Origin: Candidatus Eiseniibacteriota bacterium
Lineage (GTDB): Bacteria > Eisenbacteria > RBG-16-71-46 > SZUA-252
Length of the DNA stretch: 7,275 bases
Assembly: GCA_016880395.1 (NCBI GenBank)
Contig: JAEHDN010000295.1
Location: 1 to 7,275 of the forward strand
Direction: 5' to 3'
This document shows, in pieces, positions 1 through 6,988 of this stretch; within the stretch, counting starts at the first letter, position 1, and every line of letters begins with the position of its first letter. The position numbers and the translations under genes are program-made. The notes beneath the pieces were generated by a model. That model was not told where the DNA came from. It did not search any database and worked only from the letters and a program-made list of their open reading frames with translations.

Positions 1-342
1 CACCGCGAATCCGAGCTCCAGCTCGGGCGCCACCGGGATCCCGCGCCGCGCCGCCTCGACGAAGAGCGGGAGGTCGGCCGGCACGCCCGGGCTCGTCACG
101 ACGAGATCGCAGCCGTCGAGCGCGGAGACATCCATGGTGCCGTAGCGCACCTCGACGCCGCGCCCCTCGAGCTCGGCCGCGTCGCCCGCGATCTCGTCCC
201 GCCGCCGGCGATCGATGGCCCGCACGGTCGCGCCGTGCCGGAGGAGGAGGCGCGCCGCCGCGGAGCCGCTTCGCGCGACGCCGACGACGAGGGCGTGCGC
301 GCCGGCGAACCACGGAGCCTGGGTGCGGGCGGTCGTGGTCAT
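1..342 (-). CDS. murD: UDP-N-acetylmuramoyl-L-alanine--D-glutamate ligase (MurD), N-terminal part
   Basis: This is the first 114 residues of MurD, the cytoplasmic ligase that adds D-glutamate to UDP-MurNAc-L-Ala using ATP; the rest lies beyond the left edge. The visible part is the Rossmann-like N-terminal domain that binds the UDP moiety. It has the glycine-rich nucleotide loop GVARSG at about residues 21-26, followed by SAAARLLLRHGATVRAID. The family signature SPGVP (usually SPGI/VP) is at residues 84-88, and GIPVAPELEL at 101-110 matches the usual 'GIPVxxExEL' stretch. The ATP-binding P-loop would come just after the cut. The ATG at 342-340 overlaps the mraY stop in an ATGA arrangement, which fixes the start despite only a weak Shine-Dalgarno match. 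A MurD directly after MraY is the classical dcw order, which supports MurD over the related ligases MurC and Mpl. Family assignment is firm; catalytic integrity cannot be judged. Confidence 0.93.
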   Translation of the reverse strand, partial: MTTTARTQAPWFAGAHALVVGVARSGSAAARLLLRHGATVRAIDRRRRDEIAGDAAELEGRGVEVRYGTMDVSALDGCDLVVTSPGVPADLPLFVEAARRGIPVAPELELGFAV

Positions 343-1427
343 TGCAGCTTCAGCGTGCTCAGGCTGACGAGCGCGGCGAGCGCGGCGGCGATCCAGAAGC
401 GGACCACCACGCGCGACTCCTTCCACCCCGACAGCTCGAAATGGTGATGTAGGGGAGCCATTCGGAGGATGCGCTTTCCCGCGAGCTTGAACGCAAGCAC
501 CTGGGCCATCACCGAGAGCGCCTCGGCCACGAACACCGCGCAGACCACCGCGAGGAGGAACTCGCGCTTGATGAGCACCGCCACCGTGCCGAGCGCCGCG
601 CCGAGCGAGAGCGAGCCCGTGTCCCCCATGAAGACGTCCGCGGGATGGCAATTCCACCAGAGGAACCCGAGCGTGGCGCCGATCACGGCCGAGCAAAAGA
701 CCGTCAGCTCCCCGGTGTCGGGGATGTAGGGCACCTGGAGGTAACCGGAGAACTTCACGTGTCCCGTGATGTAACACATGCCGCCGAGCGCCACCGCGGC
801 GAACGCGGTCAGTCCCGCGGCGAGGCCGTCGAGACCGTCGGCGAGGTTCACGGCGTTCGACGTGCCCGTGATGACCAGGATGACGAACGGAAGGTAGAGC
901 CAGCCGAGCTGGATCACCGTCCGCTTGAGGAACGGGATGTTGGTCTCGCCCGGATTGAGGAGGCCGGGCGAGGGATAGAAGTAGACCGCCATGAAGACCG
1001 CGATGCCGAGCAGGATCTGCCCCGCCAGCTTGTACCGTCCGAGAAGCCCCTTCCTGAGGTGCTTCACGACGCGGAGATAGTCGTCGATGAAGCCGACCGT
1101 TCCCATCCAGAGCGTCGCGAGGAGCGCGATCAGCACGTTCCGGTTGCTCAGGTTCCCCCAGAGGAGCGTCGAGACCAGGATGGCCACCACGATGAGGATG
1201 CCCCCCATGGTCGGCGTGCCCGCCTTCGGAAGGTGGCTCTGCGGCCCGTCGTCCCGCACCTTCTGCCCGATCTTGAGCTCCCGCAGCTTCCGGATCACCG
1301 GAGGCCCGAGCGCGAGCGCGATCACGAGCGCGGTCGCGAGCGCGTAGGCGGAGCGGAACGTGATGTATCGGAAGACGTTCAGCGGCGCGAAGTAGACGTG
1401 GAGCGGATAGAGGAAGTGATAGAGCAT
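339..1427 (-). CDS. mraY: Phospho-N-acetylmuramoyl-pentapeptide-transferase (MraY)
   Basis: A 362-residue integral membrane enzyme, full length for the family (about 320-370). It transfers phospho-MurNAc-pentapeptide from UDP to undecaprenyl phosphate, giving lipid I on the inner face of the membrane. Many hydrophobic segments are visible, consistent with about ten membrane helices. Diagnostic motifs are all present: KAGTPTMGG at about 68-76, the aspartate pair in GFIDDY (D115, D116), RYKLAGQ (131-137), NAVNLADGLDGLA (191-203), the catalytic-region aspartate in FMGDTGSL (D269), and the HHH triplet in APLHHHFE (327-329). These residues are known to bind Mg2+ and substrate in the family. The frame stays open far upstream, but MLYHFLYPLH is the natural MraY N-terminus. 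Its ATG (1427-1425) shares one base with the murF stop (TGATG), indicating coupled translation. The stop overlaps the murD ATG. Nothing is missing or unusual. Confidence 0.98.
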   Translation of the reverse strand: MLYHFLYPLHVYFAPLNVFRYITFRSAYALATALVIALALGPPVIRKLRELKIGQKVRDDGPQSHLPKAGTPTMGGILIVVAILVSTLLWGNLSNRNVLIALLATLWMGTVGFIDDYLRVVKHLRKGLLGRYKLAGQILLGIAVFMAVYFYPSPGLLNPGETNIPFLKRTVIQLGWLYLPFVILVITGTSNAVNLADGLDGLAAGLTAFAAVALGGMCYITGHVKFSGYLQVPYIPDTGELTVFCSAVIGATLGFLWWNCHPADVFMGDTGSLSLGAALGTVAVLIKREFLLAVVCAVFVAEALSVMAQVLAFKLAGKRILRMAPLHHHFELSGWKESRVVVRFWIAAALAALVSLSTLKLQ

Positions 1428-2884
1428 CAGGCTCGTCCCGCCCGCGCGGATGCGGGCTCGCCCTGGTGCGACCCGGACGAGCCGGGAGCCAGGGCCTCGA
1501 CCACGCGCTCGAGCCGCATGCCGCGTGACGCCTTCACCAGCACGAGATCGCCCGGCCGCGCGTCCTTCACGACCGCCTCGGCCATGGCCGGAACGTCCTC
1601 GAAGCGGCGGATGCGCGACGGATTCACGCCGGAGGCGAGCGCGCCGCGCTCGAGATCGGCGGCGTGCGCGCCCGCGGCGTAGAGCCACGCGGTCCGCGGC
1701 ACCGCACGGCCGACCTCCTCGTGGAGGTGCGGAGCGTCGGGCCCGAGCTCCAGCATGTCGCCGAGCACGGCGCGCCGGGCGCCGCGGGTCTCCACCGTGC
1801 CGAGCAGCGCGAGCGCCGCGCGCATCGACGCGGGGTTCGCGTTGTACGTGTCGTCGATCACCGCGATGCCGGCGGCGGTCGTCATTCTCTCGAGCCGGTG
1901 GCGCGCCGGGCGGAGCGCTCCGAGCGCGCGGGCCGCCTCGCTGCGGGGGATGCCGAACCGGTCGCCCACCAGCATCGCGGCGAGCGCGTGGCGCACGTTG
2001 TGTCGTCCGAGGAGCGCCAGGGCCAGCTCCGTTCCGTCGGGCAGCGTGAAGCGGGTCCCCCCGTCGCCGCTGTCGCTGACCGCGGTCGGGCGGAGGTCCG
2101 CGTCCGGATTGTCGATCGCGTAGCCGCGCACCGTCACAGGACGGCCACGGTTCATCGTCCAGAGTAGCGCGTCGTCGGCGTTCACGACCAGCAGCCCGTC
2201 GGGCGGGAGCGCCTCCGCCAGCTCGCTCTTCGCGCGCGCGATCTCCTCGACGGTGCCGAGCTGCGCGAGATGGGCCGGAGACGCGTTCGTGAGCACCCCG
2301 ACCTCGGGCCTCGACAAGGCCGCGAGGAACCGGATCTCGCCGCGCGCGCTCATTCCCATCTCGATCACGAGCACCTGGTGCTCGGGGGCGAGATGCGAGA
2401 GCGTGAGCGGCACGCCGATGTGATTGTTCAGATTCCCCACGTTCCGGTGCACCGCGAGGCGCACGCCCAGCACCGCGGCGATCATCTCCTTGGTCGTCGT
2501 CTTGCCGTTCGATCCGGTCACCGCAACCGCCGGCACGCCGGAGCGCTCGCGGCAGTGGCGCCCGATCGCCTGGAGCGCGTCGAGCGGCTCCAGGACCTCG
2601 ATCACGGGCTTGGCTGCCGACGCCGACCCTGGACTCCAGGAGTGGCCCGCGCCCACGAGGCTTCCTCCGCCGGGACCTTCGAGCGCCTGGGTCACGAACG
2701 CGTGGCCGTCGACGTTCGCGCCCGGAAGCGGCACGAAGAGCTCGTCGTCCCGGATCGAGCGGCTGTCGATGGAGCAGCCCGCGAACCGGAGTCCGGCGCC
2801 CGCGGCGCCGCGCCGGAGCGTGCCGCCGGTCGCGGCCAGGACGTCCTCGACCGTGAGCCACGGAATGCCGGGGCGGACGCTCAC
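1427..2884 (-). CDS. murF: UDP-N-acetylmuramoyl-tripeptide--D-alanyl-D-alanine ligase (MurF)
   Basis: A 485-residue cytoplasmic Mur ligase that adds D-Ala-D-Ala to UDP-MurNAc-tripeptide, completing the pentapeptide precursor passed to MraY. It has an N-terminal UDP-substrate domain with SIDSRSIRDDELFVPLPG (38-55). The ATP P-loop TGSNGKTTTKEM is at 123-134. The MurF-typical NVGNLNNHIGVPLT (148-161) and IEMGMSARGEI (174-184) follow, then the C-terminal domain with DDTYNANPASM (344-354), LGDMLELG (374-381) and VKASRGMRLE (450-459). At 485 residues it is slightly longer than the common 450-470. The extra length lies partly in a Gly/Ser-rich stretch around 69-92 and in a short polar tail. The chosen start is the GTG at 2884-2882, which overlaps the murE stop as GTGA. 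A GGGGG run (2893-2897) eight bases upstream is a weak ribosome-binding site, so translational coupling to murE is likely. An open frame continues upstream, but it only shadows murE. Confidence 0.97.
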   Translation of the reverse strand: MSVRPGIPWLTVEDVLAATGGTLRRGAAGAGLRFAGCSIDSRSIRDDELFVPLPGANVDGHAFVTQALEGPGGGSLVGAGHSWSPGSASAAKPVIEVLEPLDALQAIGRHCRERSGVPAVAVTGSNGKTTTKEMIAAVLGVRLAVHRNVGNLNNHIGVPLTLSHLAPEHQVLVIEMGMSARGEIRFLAALSRPEVGVLTNASPAHLAQLGTVEEIARAKSELAEALPPDGLLVVNADDALLWTMNRGRPVTVRGYAIDNPDADLRPTAVSDSGDGGTRFTLPDGTELALALLGRHNVRHALAAMLVGDRFGIPRSEAARALGALRPARHRLERMTTAAGIAVIDDTYNANPASMRAALALLGTVETRGARRAVLGDMLELGPDAPHLHEEVGRAVPRTAWLYAAGAHAADLERGALASGVNPSRIRRFEDVPAMAEAVVKDARPGDLVLVKASRGMRLERVVEALAPGSSGSHQGEPASARAGRA

Positions 2885-4404
2885 GCGCGATACCCCCGGG
2901 CGGCGAGCGCGTCGCGCGCCACCAGCCGGTCGTCGAACGGGATCGTGCGCGCGCCGAGGATCTGATACGTCTCGTGCCCCTTCCCCGCGATGAGGAGCGC
3001 GTCCCCGTCGCCGCAGGCGGCGATGGCCGCGCCGATCGCCTGGGTCCGATCCACGATGGTCCGCACGTGGGCCGCTCCCCGCACGCCGGCCTGGATCTCC
3101 GCGAGGATCGTCTCGGGGTCCTCGCTCCTCGGATTGTCCGACGTCAGGAACACCTCGTCCGCCCGCTCCGCGGCCACGGCGCCCATGAGGGGGCGCTTCC
3201 CCCGGTCGCGATCGCCGCCGCATCCGAAGACGCAGAAAAGCCGGCGCGGGCCGGTCGCGCGCACGGCGTCGAGCGCGCGGCCCAGGGCGTCGGGCGTGTG
3301 CGCGTAGTCCACGAGGACCTCGAACGGCTGACCCGCCTCGACCGGCTCGAGCCGACCCGGAACCGACGGGACCGATTCGAGCCCGGCCGCGAGTGCGGTC
3401 GCCGGAACGCCCACGGCGAGGCCGGCCGTGAAGGCCGCGAGCGCGTTCATCACGTTGAAGGCGCCACGGAGGCGGAGGGCGACTGAAGAGGTTCCCTGCG
3501 GGCCACGGATCCGGAGTCTCGTGCCGGACCGCTCCCACCGGATATCTTCCGCCGTCACCTCCGCCCCGGGCTCGAGGCCGAATCCGAGAATGGGGGGGTC
3601 TCCACGCTCCCGGATCCAGCGCCCGTCGGGATCGTCCGTGTTGACGGCCCCGGTGAACGCCTTCGTGCGATCCCCGCGCGTCTCCGCGCGGAAGAGCCTC
3701 GCCTTGGCGTCCCGGTAGCTTTCCATGGTCCCGTGAAAGTCGAGATGGTCCTGCGTCAGGTTCGTGAACACGCCCGCGTCGAAGGCCACGCCGTAGGTCC
3801 GATCGAGCGCGAGTGCGTGCGAGGAAACCTCCATGGCGACGGCCGTCGCGCCGCGATCGCGCCACCGGCGGAGGAGCCGCGCGAGATCGGGCGCCTCCGG
3901 CGTCGTGTGGGGCGCGGGCTCGGTCTGGCCGCCGAACCGGTATCCCACCGTCCCGATCACGCCGACCCGGTCGCCGCGCGCCTCGAGCTCGGCCGCGATG
4001 AGATGCGTGGTCGTCGTCTTGCCGTTCGTCCCCGTCACACCCACCATCACGAGCTCGCGCGACGGGTGCCCCGTCTCCTCGGCCGCGAGGAGCGCGAGCG
4101 CGCGGCGCGTGTCGACGACACGAATCTGGGCGAGATCGAGCCCTGGGGTCACGGTCTCGACGACCGCGGCCACGGCGCCGGCGTCGCGCGCCTGGCGCAG
4201 ATGGGCGTGGCCGTCGGCCCTCAACCCGCGAATCGCGACGAAGACGTCTCCCGATCCGACCGCGCGCGAGTCGTACTGGACCCGCTCCCAGACACCCCGC
4301 GGCGCTCCGTGCACCTCGACGGCGCCCACGACCTGTGCGATTTGGACGGCGTGCCGGGCCGAAGCTTCGATCAGGCGCCTCGCGGCGAGAGGACCAGCGT
4401 GCAT
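2881..4404 (-). CDS. murE: UDP-N-acetylmuramoyl-L-alanyl-D-glutamate--2,6-diaminopimelate ligase (MurE)
   Basis: A 507-residue cytoplasmic ligase adding the third stem-peptide residue to UDP-MurNAc-L-Ala-D-Glu. Domains in order: a substrate-binding N-domain with YDSRAVGSGDVFVAIRG (44-60); the central ATPase with P-loop GVTGTNGKTTTTH (122-134), VSSHAL (193-198) and NLTQDHLDFHGTMESY (215-230); a lysine in RDAKARLF (K234) at the position carbamylated in Mur ligases; then a C-terminal domain with VDYAHTPDAL (365-374), FGCGGDRDRGKRPLM (393-407), TSDNPRSEDP (421-430) and AGKGHETYQ (473-481). DNPR (423-426) is the known signature for meso-diaminopimelate; lysine-adding enzymes differ here, so mDAP is inferred as substrate. 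The start ATG (4404-4402) lies inside the end of ftsI, 34 bases overlapping in another frame, with AAGGGGA (4409-4415) just upstream as ribosome-binding site. A run of seven Cs on the coding strand (3592-3598) encodes DPP without disturbing the frame. Confidence 0.97.
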   Translation of the reverse strand: MHAGPLAARRLIEASARHAVQIAQVVGAVEVHGAPRGVWERVQYDSRAVGSGDVFVAIRGLRADGHAHLRQARDAGAVAAVVETVTPGLDLAQIRVVDTRRALALLAAEETGHPSRELVMVGVTGTNGKTTTTHLIAAELEARGDRVGVIGTVGYRFGGQTEPAPHTTPEAPDLARLLRRWRDRGATAVAMEVSSHALALDRTYGVAFDAGVFTNLTQDHLDFHGTMESYRDAKARLFRAETRGDRTKAFTGAVNTDDPDGRWIRERGDPPILGFGLEPGAEVTAEDIRWERSGTRLRIRGPQGTSSVALRLRGAFNVMNALAAFTAGLAVGVPATALAAGLESVPSVPGRLEPVEAGQPFEVLVDYAHTPDALGRALDAVRATGPRRLFCVFGCGGDRDRGKRPLMGAVAAERADEVFLTSDNPRSEDPETILAEIQAGVRGAAHVRTIVDRTQAIGAAIAACGDGDALLIAGKGHETYQILGARTIPFDDRLVARDALAARGYRA

Positions 4405-6467
4405 CGGGTCCCCTTGCGGACGGTGCTGCCGGCCTCGAGCGACTGACGGACCACGGTGCCGCTTCCCTCGACGCGTGTCACCTCGATCGCGCTCGCGGTG
4501 AGCCGCGCGAGCGCCTCGCGAAGCGCCAGGCCGCGGAGATCGGGCACCGTCGTGTCCCCGTCTCCCTCGGTGGCCAGCGCGAGCTCCACCACCGCTCCGG
4601 GGCGGATCTCGGTGCCGGGCGCGGGCTCCTGCACCATCACGCGCCCGCCCATCGCGCCGCCGCTCGCGACCCGAAGGCCGTAACCGGCCCGCGCGAGGAT
4701 CTCACGCGCCCGATCCAGCTCGAGGAGCCGCACGTCGGGCACGGCCGCGCGCGGGCGAGGCTCTTCGTCGCCGCGGACGACGGACGAGGGAGGAAGCGCG
4801 ATCGGGCCGCGCCCCTGGAGCGCCCAGGCCGCCAGGATATCGCGAAACACGGGCGCCGCCACGGAGCCTCCGTAGTAGAGCCCCCGGGGCTCGTCGATGA
4901 CGATCAAGCCGACGACGGCCGGATTCTCGTAGGGTGCCATGCCGACGAACGACGAGACGTAGCAGCCGGCCCCGTAGCCGCGCCCGTTCTCGAGCGCCTT
5001 CTGGGCGGTGCCGGTCTTCCCCGCGACCTCGCACCAGGGGAGCGCCGCCTCGGTCGCCGTCCCCGAGACCACGGCGTCGCGCAGGAACGAGCGGAAGGTG
5101 CGGGCGGTCTCGGAGGAGACCACGCGGCGGACATGCTCGACCGGGACCTCCCGGATCGGCTCACCCGCGTCGTCGATCACGGTGGTGGCCATGCGGGGGC
5201 GCAGGAGCTCGCCACCATTCGCGATCGCGGCGTAGGCCATCAGGATCTGGAGCGGCGTGACGAGCACCTCCTGCCCGATCGAGATCGTCGCGAGCGAGCG
5301 GCCCGACCAGCGGTCGGGATGGCGGATCTGGCCCGGTGCCTCCCCCGGGAGCATGATCCGCGTGGGCTGGCCGAATCCGAAGAGCCGCGCGTAGCTGTAG
5401 AGCGTCTGCGCGCCGACCTTCGTCCCGATGTGCGCGAAGCAGACGTTGCTCGAGAGCGCAGTCGCGTCGCGGAACGTGTACCAGCGCGTCTCGGGGTGCG
5501 AGTCGTGGATCGTGAAGCCGCCGACGTCGGCCTCGCCGTGATCGACGTAGAACGAGTCGGACGGACTGAGGAGCCGCTCCTCGAGCGCGGCGCAGGCGGC
5601 GAGGATCTTGAACGTGGAGCCCGGCTCGTACTGGTCGGCGATGACGCGGTTCCGGTGGGGGGACGCCGCCGCGCGCCCTGGCGCGTCGACGGTGACCATG
5701 GCCAGGATGTCTCCGGTGCGCGGATCGGCGAAGACCGCCATCCCTCCCTTGGCGCCGGCTTTCTCGACCGCCTTCCTGAGCTCGAGCGCCGCGATCGACT
5801 GGGCGTCGAGATCGATCGTGCTCACGACGCTGGCGCCGGACTCGGGCAGCTTCACGAGGCTCCGCGGCAGCTCGTAGGCCGCGCCGCGGGCGTCACAGAA
5901 GAGGGTCGCCCATCCGCTCTTTCCCTTGAGATCCCTGTCGTACATGCGCTCGAGGCCCTCGAGCCCGTCCCCCTCGGTCCCCACCACGCCCACGACCGAA
6001 CGGGCGACGGTGTCGAGCGCGTAGACGCGACCGGGTACCGCTTCGACCCGGAGCCCTTCCGGAAGCGAGGTGGCCTGGAGGGCCAGCTCCTGCTGCGGCG
6101 AGAGCTGCGAGGAGAGGCGGATGTAGGCGGCGTGGCGGTTCCGTCCCGCGCGGAAGCGGCTGACCGCGGTGGGCCCTGCCGCCTTCGCGAGGAAGGTCTG
6201 GATCGCGCGCGCGTTCTTCACGTCCCGCGGCCGCACGGAAAGGCGGCTCAAGGCAACGTTGTCCGCGAGCGAGCGGAGATGGCGGTCGTAGATCCGGCCG
6301 CGCGCAGGCTCGAGGAGCACGCGCCGCGTCTGCTGCTGCCGCGCGGCGCGGGCAAACGCGTCGTGCTGGACCACCTGGATCTGGGCGAGCCGGCCCAGGA
6401 GCACGAGGAACGCCCCCAGGCCGATGAAGGCGAGGAGGCGGAGACGGCGGAGATCGCGCGGGCTCAT
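4371..6467 (-). CDS. ftsI: Septal peptidoglycan D,D-transpeptidase (FtsI/PBP3-type) with two PASTA domains
   Basis: A 698-residue class B penicillin-binding protein that crosslinks septal peptidoglycan outside the cytoplasmic membrane. A short cytoplasmic tail (SPRDLRRLR) is followed by one membrane anchor (about 11-32) and no cleavage site is evident. The pedestal domain starts near LLEPARGRIYDR (51-62). The transpeptidase domain has all three active-site motifs: STFK with nucleophile S284, SSN (339-341) and KTGT (484-487). After FRDILAAWAL (541-550) and a charged linker come two PASTA repeats, about 576-633 (VPDVRLLELDRAREIL; VQEPAPGT) and 640-695 (VPDLRGLALREALARL; RQSLEAGS). E. coli FtsI (588 residues) lacks PASTA; many Gram-positives and several other phyla have it. 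The ATG (6467-6465) overlaps the ftsL stop as ATGA, with AGGTGGGG just upstream; a start 90 bases further upstream is less likely. Position between ftsL and murE supports FtsI; a spore-type (SpoVD) paralogue is less likely. Confidence 0.95.
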   Translation of the reverse strand: MSPRDLRRLRLLAFIGLGAFLVLLGRLAQIQVVQHDAFARAARQQQTRRVLLEPARGRIYDRHLRSLADNVALSRLSVRPRDVKNARAIQTFLAKAAGPTAVSRFRAGRNRHAAYIRLSSQLSPQQELALQATSLPEGLRVEAVPGRVYALDTVARSVVGVVGTEGDGLEGLERMYDRDLKGKSGWATLFCDARGAAYELPRSLVKLPESGASVVSTIDLDAQSIAALELRKAVEKAGAKGGMAVFADPRTGDILAMVTVDAPGRAAASPHRNRVIADQYEPGSTFKILAACAALEERLLSPSDSFYVDHGEADVGGFTIHDSHPETRWYTFRDATALSSNVCFAHIGTKVGAQTLYSYARLFGFGQPTRIMLPGEAPGQIRHPDRWSGRSLATISIGQEVLVTPLQILMAYAAIANGGELLRPRMATTVIDDAGEPIREVPVEHVRRVVSSETARTFRSFLRDAVVSGTATEAALPWCEVAGKTGTAQKALENGRGYGAGCYVSSFVGMAPYENPAVVGLIVIDEPRGLYYGGSVAAPVFRDILAAWALQGRGPIALPPSSVVRGDEEPRPRAAVPDVRLLELDRAREILARAGYGLRVASGGAMGGRVMVQEPAPGTEIRPGAVVELALATEGDGDTTVPDLRGLALREALARLTASAIEVTRVEGSGTVVRQSLEAGSTVRKGTRCTLVLSPRGA
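4409..4415 (-). promoter_or_regulatory. Ribosome binding site of murE
   Basis: AAGGGGA on the minus strand within the second PASTA domain coding region of ftsI, four bases before the ATG of murE. Because murE begins 34 bases before ftsI ends, ribosomes finishing ftsI cannot simply restart at an overlapping stop-start. This site supports de novo or back-scanning initiation at 4404. Confidence 0.6.
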
Positions 6468-6988
6468 GGCCCCACCTGGGCGCGCACCGGCACCGCGTCC
6501 ATGGGCTCGCCCGGCGGCAGGATCGGCTCCACGCTGCGGCCGCGGAGCCCACGCCACCAGGAGCTCAGCCGCGCCGCGACGCCGCCCCGCGGCACGGCGC
6601 GGGGGAGCGGCTCCCTCAGGTCGATGTCGACGATGTGTGACGGATCGGGGGCGACGAACCCGAGCGCGTGCAGCGACCGGGGATCCGTGCCCTCGAGCAG
6701 CGTGGCCTGATCGCTCAGCTCGGACGAGAGCTGGAGCCGGTTCTGGAGCGCGCGAACATCGCGGCGCAGCCGGTCACGCTCCATGGCGGTGGAGTGGGCG
6801 ACGGTGTTCTCCCAGACGCGAGCGAAGAGCAGGAGCACGACCGCGAGCCCGATCAGGAGCGGCTTGCCATAGCGCACGCGCCGCCCCCGGACCGTGAAGC
6901 GGCGGAGGTAGACCTGGTCGGGACGGGCGTGGGGCGAAGCAGGGGCGCCCTCGGACGAGAGGGCGGGACGCTCGAGTGTGACGGTCAC
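6464..6988 (-). CDS. ftsL: FtsL-like bitopic cell-division protein
   Basis: A 174-residue protein of poor sequence conservation, identified by position (between rsmH and ftsI) and architecture. It has a basic cytoplasmic region (residues 1-42, RRFTVRGRRVRYGK near the membrane) and a single hydrophobic anchor (about 43-57, PLLIGLAVVLLLFARV). A heptad-like segment follows (about 62-98, MERDRLRRDVRALQNRLQ), consistent with the periplasmic coiled coil that FtsL uses to pair with DivIC/FtsB. HALGFVAPDPSHIVDI (107-122) resembles the conserved FtsL end, where a 'LG(F/M)..P....(I/V)' pattern is common. FtsL in the divisome helps activate FtsW/FtsI. About 50 further residues (125-174), proline- and arginine-rich with WW at 144-145, make it longer than typical FtsL (about 90-130). 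The GTG at 6988-6986 overlaps the rsmH stop (GTGA) and is preceded at eight bases by AAAGGAG. An ATG at 7099 in this frame would overlap rsmH by 115 bases and is less likely. Confidence 0.82.
   Translation of the reverse strand: MTVTLERPALSSEGAPASPHARPDQVYLRRFTVRGRRVRYGKPLLIGLAVVLLLFARVWENTVAHSTAMERDRLRRDVRALQNRLQLSSELSDQATLLEGTDPRSLHALGFVAPDPSHIVDIDLREPLPRAVPRGGVAARLSSWWRGLRGRSVEPILPPGEPMDAVPVRAQVGP
6470..6477 (-). promoter_or_regulatory. Ribosome binding site of ftsI
   Basis: AGGTGGGG on the minus strand, ending two bases before the ATG of ftsI, with the best core (AGGTGG) four bases away. It lies within the last codons of ftsL and, together with the ATGA overlap, supports the start at 6467. 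The spacing is short, so coupling to ftsL translation probably contributes. Confidence 0.5.

Noticed and set aside
645..1682. A 345-codon plus-strand open frame antisense to mraY and the end of murF
   Set aside because: Its product is a charged, low-complexity sequence with no family features. The opposite strand encodes a fully motif-conserved MraY, so this is a compositional shadow.
1428..2861. Upstream extension of the mraY frame across murF
   Set aside because: The translation before MLYHFLYPLH is Arg/Gly/Ala-rich and lies out of frame inside murF. The MraY family begins at the methionine at 1427, which also forms the TGATG junction.
2885..3865. Upstream extension of the murF frame across murE
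   Set aside because: Only shadow sequence is found there. The MurF family N-terminus begins near the GTG at 2884, coupled to the murE stop.
6468..6557. Longer ftsI start at an ATG at 6557
   Set aside because: It would add 30 Gly/Ala/Arg/Pro-rich residues before the natural short cytoplasmic tail, wholly overlapping ftsL in another frame. The ATGA junction at 6467 is the better start.
4335..6710. A 791-codon open frame on the plus strand antisense to ftsI
   Set aside because: It mirrors ftsI, whose catalytic motifs are complete. Its translation is dominated by Arg, Gly, Ala, Glu and His with no recognisable domain. Long antisense open frames are expected in DNA of this GC content because stop codons are rare.
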